From positions 110,611,534 through 110,675,533 of the forward strand of contig OY804580.1 in NCBI GenBank assembly GCA_963680875.1: 64,000 bases of DNA, in the 5' to 3' direction. Numbering within the stretch: position 1 is the first letter of the stretch; each line of letters opens with the position of its first letter. Both the position numbers and the translations under genes were made by a program. Shown piece by piece: positions 40,001 to 55,000 of the stretch. The DNA comes from Bathymodiolus brooksi (lineage: Eukaryota; Mollusca; Bivalvia; Mytilida; Modiolidae). The notes beneath the pieces are model-generated. The model had not been told where the DNA came from and made no database searches. It saw only the letters and a list, made by a program, of their open reading frames with translations.

Positions 40001-43000
40001 GGTCCTGTGTTTTTTACTAGATACTGTAGTCTCCCTCTTACAAGGAGGGATAGTCTCTCTTGAGAGGGGTGATTTAGTAGTATTTTACTATCCCAGTGTA
40101 TCTTAAATTTGACCTTATAAGAGGGGTGACCTTTGGTGGGAGTGGCCATTAAAGAGGGGGACTACTGCACTCTGATTCCTCCACCAATAAAACAGACATT
40201 TATGATATAATTAAAATCATTATTGGACTTGATATTATATACTAATAACAATAACATGGAACCAATACAAGAAACATCAGTTGAAAATAATCGTAAAAAA
40301 TATTTCATTTTTTAGCTGGGTTTGGTGTATCTGATCTAACACAGCCAGGACTTTTGTCTCTTCAACCAACACTTGAAGACTTTCCTATGGATACATTTGA
40401 TATTCAAGGTAAGAATAGAATCGTGACGAACGCAAAGTAACAAACTTAATGTCATGTAGTAATAATATGTGATTAATGCATTAATAACAAATGCAATACA
40501 AAGAACAACATTGATAATCTGATTAAAATCATTCATGTAAAACATAATATGCTCCATCGAACTTAAACACAGCTTAATCTAACTTTTCGTCCAGATGAAT
40601 ATTAGTGTATTCAAATGATTCTATAAGAATTTTTCTTTAGGCAAAAAAAAACTTAAGTTTCCGCTAGCTCTATAATGCCTAATTGTTGGTGTCTTTCCTT
40701 AAGTTATATTGCCATTTTTGGTTTAGCACTGTTAAAGTCAGATAAATCCGAAATATAATGAATTTAATTTCAGCTGAAACTTACGAAATGTAGGACTATC
40801 CCAGTTTACTGTACTTGGACATGATAATGATGCTATTTTTAAAGCACCATAACTATTGTAAAAAGAGTGTCTTCTATTGTGAATAATGCTCTGAAAACAA
40901 ACCTATTAACATTTAAACAAAATTAAATTTGTGTTTCGTTGATTTCTCTTCATTTAAGATAGTTTATCTTCTTTTTATTGCCCCTTATAAATCCACTTCC
41001 CTCACTTATATCGCCATCAATTTTCTAAGTAAATATCATGAAGTTTAAATGTAAGTTTCTAAAATATAGCTTGATCCAGAAGACTTTTATAAAACGAGTG
41101 TGTACTATGCATTAAAATTGGTTGGAATAGCTAGTTCATGTTATAACTTTTGTCCTATTTCAACAGAAATGATCCAGTTTTCACAGAATCAGTCGACAAA
41201 TATGAGCAATGTTATACAGTTTACAGGAGAACAAGAAAATGCCAGAGTAAGATTTGTTATGTAACATAATACTACACTTTCAAAAAACCAAACAAAAACA
41301 ACAACAACAACAAAAAACCAAACAAAAAACGCATTGGTGGCATAATGGTTAGCGTGCTCGACTTGAGGGAAGTAGATCTTGGGGCAAACCAAAGACTATA
41401 AAATTGGTATTTGTTGCTTCTCCGCTAAGCATGCAGCATTAAGGAGAAAGAGCAAAGACTGGTTGGCTCGGAATCGGAATAATGTGTCCGAGTGGAGTGA
41501 CATGTCTACCCGCGGACTGTTGTTTCAGTTAGCTAGCACTCTGAAAATCCAACTCAGCGTGTTGGTCTAGAACAAAGCAGAACTCATCATCATCTCATTG
41601 AAAATTAACTTGTTCTCGTCATAATATAGCTGGAAAATTGCTTACTTGGCGTTAAACAACAATCACCTATCACTCGTGGATAATGCCATACTACTTACAC
41701 ATAAAAGACAACTTGACGCAGCAACAGTTTGTTAGGAGTGGTCATTGATTGCATGTTGTCAGGAGCGGTCGTTGATGGCATGTTGCAAGGCAAAATTTTC
41801 CGATCCTCTCTATTATACTTGTATTATTATGCAGTGTGTGTGGTGGCATTTTTTTTTAGGTTCAGGATTACTCATAGATTTTAATTATACGTATGCAATG
41901 CCTATTGTTTCAGCTTCCAGTTCAAACAGACATTGAGATGAAGTCAGAATTAGGTCAAGGTCAAAGTAATATTCAAGGTCAGAATAACAACGGCACATTC
42001 AACTTAGTGAATTTGTTGTTAGCAGGCGATGTGAATAATATACAGAATCAGGTTCAGAATAGCAATACACAAACATTAATAAATCAGTTACTACAGCAAC
42101 AAGGGCAGCAATTCTTGCAGGATCAAAATTCACAGAGTGCAATGATTATTGACAATAATTCATTGACATCACGATTAACGGGTGGAAATCAAGCTAAAGA
42201 TGCCACATTATCTTCTTTACATGCAGCCTTAACAGGAACCACTACGTCCAGTAATAAGAAAGCGAAAGACAATAAAACAGGTGGGATACATTCAACGAAA
42301 GCTGGTGGGACAGGAGCCAAGCGACAAGCTAAAAAGGATGGATTTGCTGTCCCAGTGGTAATACTTTATATTTCTTTATCTCTATAAATTGATAAGTTAT
42401 TAACTGGTAACCTTGATTAAGGATTTACTAAATGTATATATGTGCCTGAAATATTGGCACATTAACTAAAAACATGCATGACATTTTCTTCATTAAATTC
42501 TATGAAACTGCTGTGCTGAAATGTTGCAGTTGTCAAGGCTCTACAATGCGACCAAAACACTCGCATTTGCGAGTTACTTTTGTAAAATGCGAGTAAAAAT
42601 TCACGCCAGACGGCGTGTTGATATTTCCAGAACATTTTCGTTCCCTCACTGATCGTATTTTTCAATTTAAATTCCGACATTGATTATTCGGTATTTTAAA
42701 ACGCACAATTGACTCAGACAGAAAAGTTTTAAATCGCATACTTTTAATGCTTGCAAATGACCACGATGTTCAAGTAAAAAACAAAAGCTTCACACACAAT
42801 TTTTTGCTAAAAATAAACTTGTTGAATCAACTGATCATGAAGCTGGCCAGTCTGATGCAACATCGACGGAAGTATGAAGCCAAAATAGTGATGAAGGTTT
42901 GGGTTCTAAAGTTGAAATGCGTAAATTCCACGATGTCTGTTAGTCAGAGTTTTTGTGGCTCATTTATGATTCCAGTAACCACGTATTGTGATGTTTGCAG

Positions 43001-46000
43001 AAAGCTTAAGGCAGGCCAAGATATTACCGACTAAACCGAATTGGTTACCGGAAAGAAAACTTTTAAACGTGAAAGTCTTGTTTATTAGATAAAAGTCTGA
43101 AAATGAAAAAAGTTTCTATTATGTATCAACAAAATTTAAAAGCCCATTCCTCAACTAAGCATCTTCTGTCTCATTCAGGGCATTAATAATTATCTACAAA
43201 AAAATACATATTGGAGTTGTATAGTACGAATTGGTATCTTTATTAATCTGGCAAGTAACATGTTTTTCTTGGCGAGTAAAAAATGTTTCCTTACTAGCCA
43301 GGGCTAGTGGGGGCTGGTATGAATTGTAGAGCCCTGGTTGTAGTCCTATTGTTTAGTTCCCTTACTGAATTAATACATAGGGCCTAAATACCACCAAAAT
43401 AAGAATTAATACATAGGGCCTTAATACCACCAAAATAAGAATTATTACATAGGGCCTAAATACCACCAAAATAAGAATTAATACATAGGGCCTTAATACC
43501 ACCAAAATAAGAATTATTACATAGGGCCTAAATACCACCAAAATAAGAATTAATACATAGGGTCTTAATACCACCAAAATAAGAATTAATACATAGGGTC
43601 TTAATACCACCAAAATAAGAATTATTACATAAAGTCTTAATACCACCAAAATAAGAATTAATACATAGGGTCTTAATACCACCAAAATAAGAATTATTAC
43701 ATAGGGCCTAAATACCACCAAAATAAGAATTAATACATAGGGCCTTAATACCACCAAAATAAGAATTAATACATAGGGCCTTAATACCACCAAAATAAGA
43801 ATTATTACATAGGGCCTAAATACCACCAAAATAAGAATTAATACATAGGGCCTTAATACCACCAAAATAAGAATTAATACATAGGGCCTAAATACCACCA
43901 AAATAAGAATTAATACATAGGGCCTTAATACCACCAAAATAAGAATTAATACATAGGGCCTTAATACCACCAAAATAAGAATTAATACATAGGGCCTAAA
44001 TACCACCAAAATAAGAATTAATACATAGGGCCTTAATACCACCAAAATAAGAATTATTACATAGGGCCTTAATACCACCAAAATAAGAATTAATACATAG
44101 GGCCTAAATACCACCAAAATAAGAATTATTACATAGGGCCTAAATACCACCAAAATAAGAATTAATACATAGGGCCTAAATACCACCAAAATAAGAATTA
44201 TTACATAGGGCCTAAATACCACCAAAATAAGAATTAATACATAGGGCCTAAATACCACCAAAATAAGAATTAATACATAGGGCCTAAATACCACAAAAAT
44301 AAGAATTAATACATAGGGCCTTAATACCACCAAAATAAGAATTAATACATAGGGCCTTAATACCACCAAAATAAGAATTAATACATAGGGCCTTAATACC
44401 ACCAAAATAAGAATTATTACATAGGGCCTAAATACCACCAAAATAAGAATTAATACATAGGGCCTTAATACCACCAAAATAAGAATTAATACATAGGGCC
44501 TTAATACCACCAAAATAAGAATTATTACATAGGGCCTAAATACCACCAAAATAAGAATTAATACATAGGGCCTTAATACCACCAAAATAAGAATTAATAC
44601 ATAGGGCCTTAATACCACCAAAATAAGAATTAATACATAGGGCCTAAATACCACCAAAATAAGAATTACATAGGGCCTTACCACCAAAATAAGAATTAAT
44701 ACATAGGGCCTAAATACCACCAAAATAAGAATTAATACATAGGGCCTTAATACCACCAAAATAAGAATTAATACATAGGGTCTTAATACCACCAAAATAA
44801 GAATTATTACATAGGGCCTTAATACCACCAAAATAAGAATTAATACATAGGGTCTTAATACCACCAAAATAAGAATTAATACATAGGGTCTTAATACCAC
44901 CAAAATAAGAATTAATACATAGGGCCTTAATACCACCAAAATAAGAATTAATACATAGGGCCTAAATACCACCAAAATAAGAATTAATACATAGGGCCTT
45001 AATACCACCAAAATAAGAATTAATACATAGGGCCTTAATACCACCAAAATAAGAATTATTACATAGGGCCTAAATACCACCAAAATAAGAATTAATACAT
45101 AGGGCCTTAATACCACCAAAATAAGAATTAATACATAGGGCCTAAATACCACCAAAATAAGAATTAATACATAGGGCCTTAATACCACCAAAATAAGAAT
45201 TAATACATAGGGCCTTAATACCACCAAAATAAGAATTAATACATAGGGCCTAAATACCACCAAAATAAGAATTAATACATAGGGCCTTAATACCACCAAA
45301 ATAAGAATTATTACATAGGGCCTTAATACCACCAAAATAAGAATTAATACATAGGGCCTAAATACCACCAAAATAAGAATTATTACATAGGGCCTAAATA
45401 CCACCAAAATAAGAATTAATACATAGGGCCTTAATACCACCAAAATAAGAATTAATACATAGGGCCTAAATACCACCAAAATAAGAATTATTACATAGGG
45501 CCTAAATACCACCAAAATAAGAATTAATACATAGGGCCTAAATACCACCAAAATAAGAATTAATACATAGGGCCTAAATACCACCAAAATAAGAATTATT
45601 ACATAGGGTCTTAATACCACCAAAATAAGAATTAATACATAGGGCCTAAATACCACCAAAATAAGAATTAATACATAGGGCCTTAATACCACCAAAATAA
45701 GAATTAATACATAGGGTCTTAATACCACCAAAATAAGAATTAATACATAGGGCCTAAATACCACCAATATAAGAATTAATACATAGGGCCTTAATACCAC
45801 CAAAATAAGAATTACATAGGGCCTTAATACCACCAAAATAAGAATTAATACATAGGGCCTTAATACCACCAAAATAAGAATTAATACATAGGGCCTAAAT
45901 ACCACCAAAATAAGAATTATTACATAGGGCCTTAATACCACCAAAATAAGAATTAATACATAGGGCCTTAATACCACCAAAATAAGAATTAATACATAGG

Positions 46001-49000
46001 GCCTAAATACCACCAATATAAGAATTAATACATAGGGCCTTAATACCACCAAAATAAGAATTACATAGGGCCTTAATACCACCAAAATAAGAATTAATAC
46101 ATAGGGCCTAAATACCACCAAAATAAGAATTACATAGGGCCTAAATACCACCAAAATAAGAATTAATACATAGGGCCTAAATACCACCAAAATAAGAATT
46201 AATACATAGGGCCTTAATACCACCAAAATAAGAATTATTACATAGGGCCTTAATACCACCAAAATAAGAATTATTACATAGGGCCTAAATACCACCAAAA
46301 TAAGAATTAATACATAGGGCCTAAATACCACCAAAATAAGAATTATTACATAGGGCCTTAATACCACCAAAATAAGAATTAATACATAGGGCCTTAATAC
46401 CACCAAAATAAGAATTAATACATAGGGCCTAAATACCACCAAAATAAGAATTAATACATAGGGCCTAAATACCACCAAAATAAGAATTAATACATAGGGC
46501 CTAAATACCACAAAAATAAGAATTAATACATAGGGCCTTAATACCACCAAAATAAGAATTAATACATAGGGCCTTAATACCACCAAAATAAGAATTATTA
46601 CATAGGGTCATAATACCACAAAAATAAGAATTAATACATAGGGCCTTAATACCACCAAAATAAGAATTAATACATAGGGCCTTAATACCACCAAAATAAG
46701 AATTATTACATAGGGCCTAAATACCACCAAAATAAGAATTAATACATAGGGCCTTAATACCACCAAAATAAGAATTAATACATAGGGCCTTAATACCACC
46801 AAAATAAGAATTATTACATAGGGCCTAAATACCACCAAAATAAGAATTAATACATAGGGCCTTAATACCACCAAAATAAGAATTAATACATAGGGCCTTA
46901 ATACCACCAAAATAAGAATTAATACATAGGGCCTAAATACCACCAAAATAAGAATTACATAGGGCCTTACCACCAAAATAAGAATTAATACATAGGGCCT
47001 AAATACCACCAAAATAAGAATTAATACATAGGGCCTTAATACCACCAAAATAAGAATTAATACATAGGGTCTTAATACCACCAAAATAAGAATTAATACA
47101 TAGGGCCTAAATACCACCAAAATAAGAATTAATACATAGGGCCTTAATACCACCAAAATAAGAATTATTACATAGGGCCTTAATACCACCAAAATAAGAA
47201 TTAATACATAGGGCCTTAATACCACCAAAATAAGAATTATTACATAGGGCCTTAATACCACCAAAATAAGAATTAATACATAGGGTCTTAATACCACCAA
47301 AATAAGAATTACATAGGGCCTTAATACCACCAAAATAAGAATTAATACATAGGGCCTAAATACCACCAAAATAAGAATTACATAGGGCCTTAATACCACC
47401 AAAATAAGAATTAATACATAGGGCCTTAATACCACCAAAATAAGAATTATTACATAGGGCCTTAATACCACCAAAATAAGAATTAATACATAGGGCCTTA
47501 ATACCACCAAAATAAGAATTAATACATAGGGCCTAAATACCACCAAAATAAGAATTAATACATAGGGTCTTAATACCACCAAAATAAGAATTAATACATA
47601 GGGCCTTAATACCACCAAAATAAGAATTAATACATAGGGCCTTAATACCACCAAAATAAGAATTAATACATAGGGCCTTAATACCACCAAAATAAGAATT
47701 AATACATAGGGTCTTAATACCACCAAAATAAGAATTAATACATAGGGCCTAAATACCACCAAAATAAGAATTAATACATAGGGCCTAAATACCACCAAAA
47801 TAAGAATTAATACATAGGGCCTAAATACCACCAAAATAAGAATTATTACATAGGGCCTAAATACCACCAAAATAAGAATTATTACATAGGGCCTAAATAC
47901 CACCAAAATAAGAATTAATACATAGGGTCTTAATACCACCAAAATAAGAATTAATACATAGGGCCTTAATACCACCAAAATAAGAATTAATACATAGGGT
48001 CTTAATACCACCAAAATAAGAATTAATACATAGGGCCTAAATACCACCAAAATAAGAATTAATACATAGGGCCTAAATACCACCAAAATAAGAATTATTA
48101 CATAGGGCCTAAATACCACCAAAATAAGAATTAATACATAGGGTCTTAATACCACCAAAATAAGAATTAATACATAGGGCCTTAATACCACCAAAATAAG
48201 AATTAATACATAGGGCCTTAATACCACCAAAATAAGAATTATTACATAGGGCCTAAATACCACCAAAATAAGAATTATTACATAGGGCCTAAATACCACC
48301 AAAATAAGAATTAATACATAGGGCCTAAATACCACCAAAATAAGAATTAATACATAGGGCCTAAATACCACCAAAATAAGAATTATTACATAGGGCCTTA
48401 ATACCACCAAAATAAGAATTAATACATAGGGCCTTAATACCACCAAAATAAGAATTATTACATAGGGTCATAATACCACCAAAATAAGAATTAATACATA
48501 GGGCCTAAATACCACCAAAATAAGAATTATTACATAGGGTCTTAATACCACCAAAATAAGAATTAATACATAGGGCCTAAATACCACCAAAATAAGAATT
48601 AATACATAGGGCCTAAATACCACCAAAATAAGAATTATTACATAGGGTCTTAATACCACCAAAATAAGAATTAATACATAGGGCCTTAATACCACCAAAA
48701 TAAGAATTAATACATAGGGCCTTAATACCACCAAAATAAGAATTAATACATAGGGCCTTAATACCACCAAAATAAGAATTAATACATAGGGCCTAAATAC
48801 CACCAAAATAAGAATTAATACATAGGGCCTTAATACCACCAAAATAAGAATTAATACATAGGGCCTTAATACCACCAAAATAAGAATTAATACATAGGGT
48901 CATAATACCACCAAAATAAGAATTATTACATAGGGTCATAATACCACCAAAATAAGAATTAATACATAGGGCCTTAATACCACCAAAATAAGAATTAATA

Positions 49001-52000
49001 CATAGGGCCTTAATACCACCAAAATAAGAATTAATACATAGGGCCTTAATACCACCAAAATAAGAATTATTACATAGGGTCATAATACCACCAAAATAAG
49101 AATTATTACATAGGGCCTTAATACCACCAAAATAAGAATTAATACATAGGGCCTAAATACCACCAAAATAAGAATTAATACATAGGGCCTAAATACCACC
49201 AAAATAAGAATTAATACATAGGGCCTTAATACCACCAAAATAAGAATTAATACATAGGGCCTTAATACCACCAAAATAAGAATTAATACATAGGGCCTTA
49301 ACACCACCAAAATAAGAATTAATACATAGGGCCTTAATACCACCAAAATAAGAATTATTACATAGGGCCTAAATACCACCAAAATAAGAATTAATACATA
49401 GGGCCTTAATACCACCAAAATAAGAATTAATACATAGGGCCTAAATACCACCAAAATAAGAATTAATACATAGGGCCTAAATACCACCAAAATAAGAATT
49501 AATACATAGGGCCTAAATACCACCAAAATAAGAATTAATACATAGGGCCTTAATACCACCAAAATAAGAATTATTACATAGGGCCTAAATACCACCAAAA
49601 TAAGAATTAATACATAGGGCCTTAATACCACCAAAATAAGAATTATTACATAGGGCCTTAATACCACCAAAATAAGAATTAATACATAGGGCCTTAATAC
49701 CACCAAAATAAGAATTATTACATAGGGCCTAAATACCACCAAAATAAGAATTAATACATAGGGCCTAAATACCACCAAAATAAGAATTAATACATAGGGC
49801 CTAAATACCACCAAAATAAGAATTATTACATAGGGCCTAAATACCACCAAAATAAGAATTAATACATAGGGCCTAAATACCACCAAAATAAGAATTAATA
49901 CATAGGGCCTTAATACCACCAAAATAAGAATTAATACATAGGGCCTAAATACCACCAAAATAAGAATTAATACATAGGGCCTTAATACCACCAAAATAAG
50001 AATTAATACATAGGGCCTAAATACCACAAAAATAAGAATTACATAGGGCCTTAATACCACCAAAATAAGAATTAATACATAGGGCCTAAATACCACCAAA
50101 ATAAGAATTATTACATAGGGCCTAAATACCACCAAAATAAGAATTAATACATAGGGCCTAAATACCACCAAAATAAGAATTAATACATAGGGCCTTAATA
50201 CCACCAAAATAAGAATTAATACATAGGGCCTAAATACCACCAAATTAAGAATTAATACATAGGGCCTAAATACCACCAAAATAAGAATTAATACATAGGG
50301 CCTTAATACCACCAAAATAAGAATTAATACATAGGGCCTAAATACCACCAAAATAAGAATTAATACATAGGGTCTTAATACCACCAAAATAAGAATTAAT
50401 ACATAGGGCCTAAATACCACCAAAATAAGAATTACATAGGGCCTTAATACCACCAAAATAAGAATTAATACATAGGGCCTTAATACCACCAAAATAAGAA
50501 TTAATACATAGGGCCTAAATACCACCAAAATAAGAATTACATAGGGCCTTAATACCACCAAAATAAGAATTAATACATAGGGCCTTAATACCACCAAAAT
50601 AAGAATTAATACATAGGGCCTTAATACCACCAAAATAAGAATTAATACATAGGGTCTTAATACCACCAAAATAAGAATTAATACATAGGGTCTTAATACC
50701 ACCAAAATAAGAATTAATACATAGGGCCTTAATACCACCAAAATAAGAATTAATACATAGGGCCTTAATACCACCAAAATAAGAATTAATACATAGGGTC
50801 TTAATACCACCAAAATAAGAATTAATACATAGGGCCTTAATACCACCAAAATAAGAATTAATACATAGGGCCTTAATACCACCAAAATAAGAATTAATAC
50901 ATAGGGTCTTAATACCACCAAAATAAGAATTAATACATAGGGTCTTAATACCACCAAAATAAGAATTAATACATAGGGCCTTAATACCACCAAAATAAGA
51001 ATTAATACATAGGGCCTTAATACCACCAAAATAAGAATTAATACATAGGGTCTTAATACCACCAAAATAAGAATTAATACATAGGGCCTTAATACCACCA
51101 AAATAAGAATTAATACATAGGGCCTTAATACCACCAAAATAAGAATTAATACATAGGGTCTTAATACCACCAAAATAAGAATTAATACATAGGGCCTAAA
51201 TACCACCAAAATAAGAATTAATACATAGGGTCTTAATACCACCAAAATAAGAATTAATACATAGGGCCTTAATACCACCAAAATAAGAATTAATACATAG
51301 GGCCTTAATACCACCAAAATAAGAATTAATACATAGGGTCTTAATACCACCAAAATAAGAATTAATACATAGGGTCTTAATACCACCAAAATAAGAATTA
51401 ATACATAGGGCCTTAATACCACCAAAATAAGAATTAATATGATGAATGCAGGAAATTTGAAACTTTTTTAAAGTAATTAACAAGTATTAATTGGCTAGTC
51501 ATATTGTTTTACCATATCCCTTCTGTCTGTTCAACCTATCACCACTTAAGTTGTGAGTTATGATTCCTACCCATGTGAAGTGTACTGTATGTAACTTCAC
51601 ATGATTAAGTTAGTCAATGACTTGTGACAGGTTTATGGTAGATTCCAAATCCTCTGATTTAATCCACTAAAACTGACTGAAAATATCAATGAAATTATTG
51701 ATAAACACACATAGCATAACCCAACCCTATAGCCTCTTACACAGAGTCTTGATATTTAACATACAGCAGCATAACCCAACCGTATAGCCTCTTACACAGA
51801 GTCTTGATATTTAACATACAGCAGCATAACCCAACCATATAGCCTCTTACACAGAGTCTTGATATTTAACATACAGCAGCATAACCCAACCGTATAGCCT
51901 CTTACACAGAGTCTTGATATTTAACATACAGCAGCATAACCCAACCATATAGCCTCTTACACAGAGTCTTGATATTTAACATACAGCAGCATAACCCAAC

Positions 52001-55000
52001 TGTATAGCCTCTTACACAGAGTCTTGATATTTAACATACAGCAGCATAACCCAACCCTATAGCCTCTTACACAGAGTCTTGATATTTAACATACAGCAGC
52101 ATAACCCAACCCTATAGCCTCTTACACAGAGTCTTGATATTTAACATACAGCAGCATAACCCAACCATATAGCCTCTTACACAGAGTCTTGATATTTAAC
52201 ATACAGCAGCATAACCCAACCGTATAGCCTCTTACACAGAGTCTTGATATTTAACATACAGCAGCATAACCCAACCATATAGCCTCTTACACAGAGTCTT
52301 GATATTCAACATACAGCAGCATAACCCAACCGTATAGCCTCTTACACAGAGTCTTGATATTTAACATACAGCAGCATAACCCAACCGTATAGCCTCTTAC
52401 ACAGAGTCTTGATATTTAACATACAGCAGCATAACCCAACCGTATAGCCTCTTACACAGAGTCTTGATATTTAACATACAGCAGCATAACCCAACTGTAT
52501 AGCCTCTTACACAGAGTCTTGATATTTAACATACAGCAGCATAACCCAACCGTATAGCCTCTTACACAGAGTCTTGATATTTAACATACAGCAGCATAAC
52601 CCAACCGTATAGCCTCTTACACAGAGTCTTGATATTTAACATACAGCAGCATAACCCAACCGTATAGCCTCTTACACAGAGTCTTGATATTTAACATACA
52701 GCAGCATAACCCAACCCTATAGCCTCTTACACAGAGTCTTGATATTTAACATACAGCAGCATAACCCAACCATATAGCCTCTTACACAGAGTCTTGATAT
52801 TTAACATACAGCAGCATAACCCAACCGTATAGCCTCTTACACAGAGTCTTGATATTCAACATACAGCAGCATAACCCAACCGTATAGCCTCTTACACAGA
52901 GTCTTGATATTTAACATACAGCAGCATAACCCAACCGTATAGCCTCTTACACAGAGTCTTGATATTTAACATACAGCAGCATAACCCAACCCTATAGCCT
53001 CTTACACAGAGTCTTGATATTTAACATACAGCAGCATAACCCAACCGTATAGCCTCTTACACAGAGTCTTGATATTTAACATACAGCAGCATAACCCAAC
53101 CATATAGCCTCTTACACAGAGTCTTGATATTTAACATACAGCAGCATAACCCAACCCTATAGCCTCTTACACAGAGTCTTGATATTTAACATACAGCAGC
53201 ATAACCCAACCGTATAGCCTCTTACACAGAGTCTTGATATTTAACATACAGCAGCATAACCCAACCATATAGCCTCTTACACAGAGTCTTGATATTTAAC
53301 ATACAGCAGCATAACCCAACCATATAGCCTCTTACACAGAGTCTTGATATTTAACATACAGCAGCATAACCCAACCGTATAGCCTCTTACACAGAGTCTT
53401 GATATTCAACATACAGCAGCATAACCCAACCATATAGCCTCTTACACAGAGTCTTGATATTTAACATACAGCAGCATAACCCAACCGTATAGCCTCTTAC
53501 ACAGAGTCTTGATATTCAACATACAGCAGCATAACCCAACCCTATAGCCTCTTACACAGAGTCTTGATATTTAACATACAGCAGCATAACCCAACCATAT
53601 AGCCTCTTACACAGAGTCTTGATATTTAACATACAGCAGCATAACCCAACCCTATAGCCTCTTACACAGAGTCTTGATATTTAACATACAGCAGCATAAC
53701 CCAACCGTATAGCCTCTTACACAGAGTCTTGATATTTAACATACAGCAGCATAACCCAACCATATAGCCTCTTACACAGAGTCTTGATATTTAACATACA
53801 GCAGTCTTCACACTTAACTTTTTACCGTACAAGCCCACCGGGCTTGTAAGTTCAAATATTTACAGGCCCACCATCAATTCTACAGGCCCGAATTTGAAAA
53901 CTACATTAATGACCATTAATTCAAACCACCAAAACTCAAAACATGATGATGTACCAAATATTATGTGGACATGTCAATTATGCATTAGGTAAGACCAGAA
54001 TGCAAGTAAAAAAAAACAACAAAAAGACACTTTATTTTGGATTCATGTTTATATTAATCTCCTGAAAATTCTAAAATCATATTGTCAATAGCATCCTCAG
54101 TATATTCCATATCATCACTGTCCACCTCCTCCTCCTCATCATCATCACAACCAATATTGTTATAAGATTCTTATAACAAAAACTTGTGGTGTCATCATTG
54201 CATGTGACATATAATTTGATGATAATTTTTAATATGTACCCCCCTTTTTTTTTTTTAAATATCACTATACTTTGAATTAATACCACACAAAATGCAAAGT
54301 CATATTAGTGTAGCCTTCAGCAGAAGAAATATGTATATGCCAATTTGCTCAACGGTTCAACTATATATAGATAGCTAGGGAATGCAAATATAGCACAAAC
54401 GTATATTGACACTGACAGTCATAAACTGAAGCAAGTAAAGATTGTAATTATTATTTGTCAGACCTCAAATCAGAGTGCAACAATGGAACAAAACTACTGT
54501 AGTTCAAAGTCTATTTTCTAACTGCAGAGGTATTAACGTAGACACAGGTCTGTCAGCAACAGTTCTATAAATAGATCGCAATTAATAAAAAAAATACCGA
54601 TCGGATTTGGAAGTGGATCGAAAAAAATCTGAAGTGTCTCCGTGCATTTCAACGAATTTTGAATGACCAACCTTCTCAAATATGAACATATTAAATATGA
54701 GAACTCAGACTTTATGTCACAGGATTGAGAAAAAAATAAATCAAAAGTTTGTTTGGTTAAAAGTAGCTTCGATCAACATTTCCCGTAGCACGCACCCCCT
54801 TTCTCGTGGTGCCATTTTTATTTGATATTGAACGAAATTAAAGTTTTTTTAAACCGAAATGGATTACTTTTCAAGAAAGTCACATAATTAATGAATACCA
54901 TAGAATTCAATAAACACGATGTCGATATTTTCATAAATGGCACGTGGCAAAAATACGCGGGCAACATAGGGTGACTCTTCAAAATTACAAGGCTACTTGA

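Noticed and set aside
42747..43034. 95-codon frame as transposase remnant
   Set aside because: It is within the 803-bp class II element, but no catalytic or DNA-binding motif was seen, so it is not called coding.
43362..51425. Very long minus-strand open frames (up to about 1074 codons) of hydrophobic 12-residue repeats as a membrane or fibrous protein gene
   Set aside because: They coincide exactly with the 36-bp satellite, exist in two frames at once, begin and end at random monomer variants, and have no promoter, signal or unique sequence. They follow from a monomer length divisible by three.
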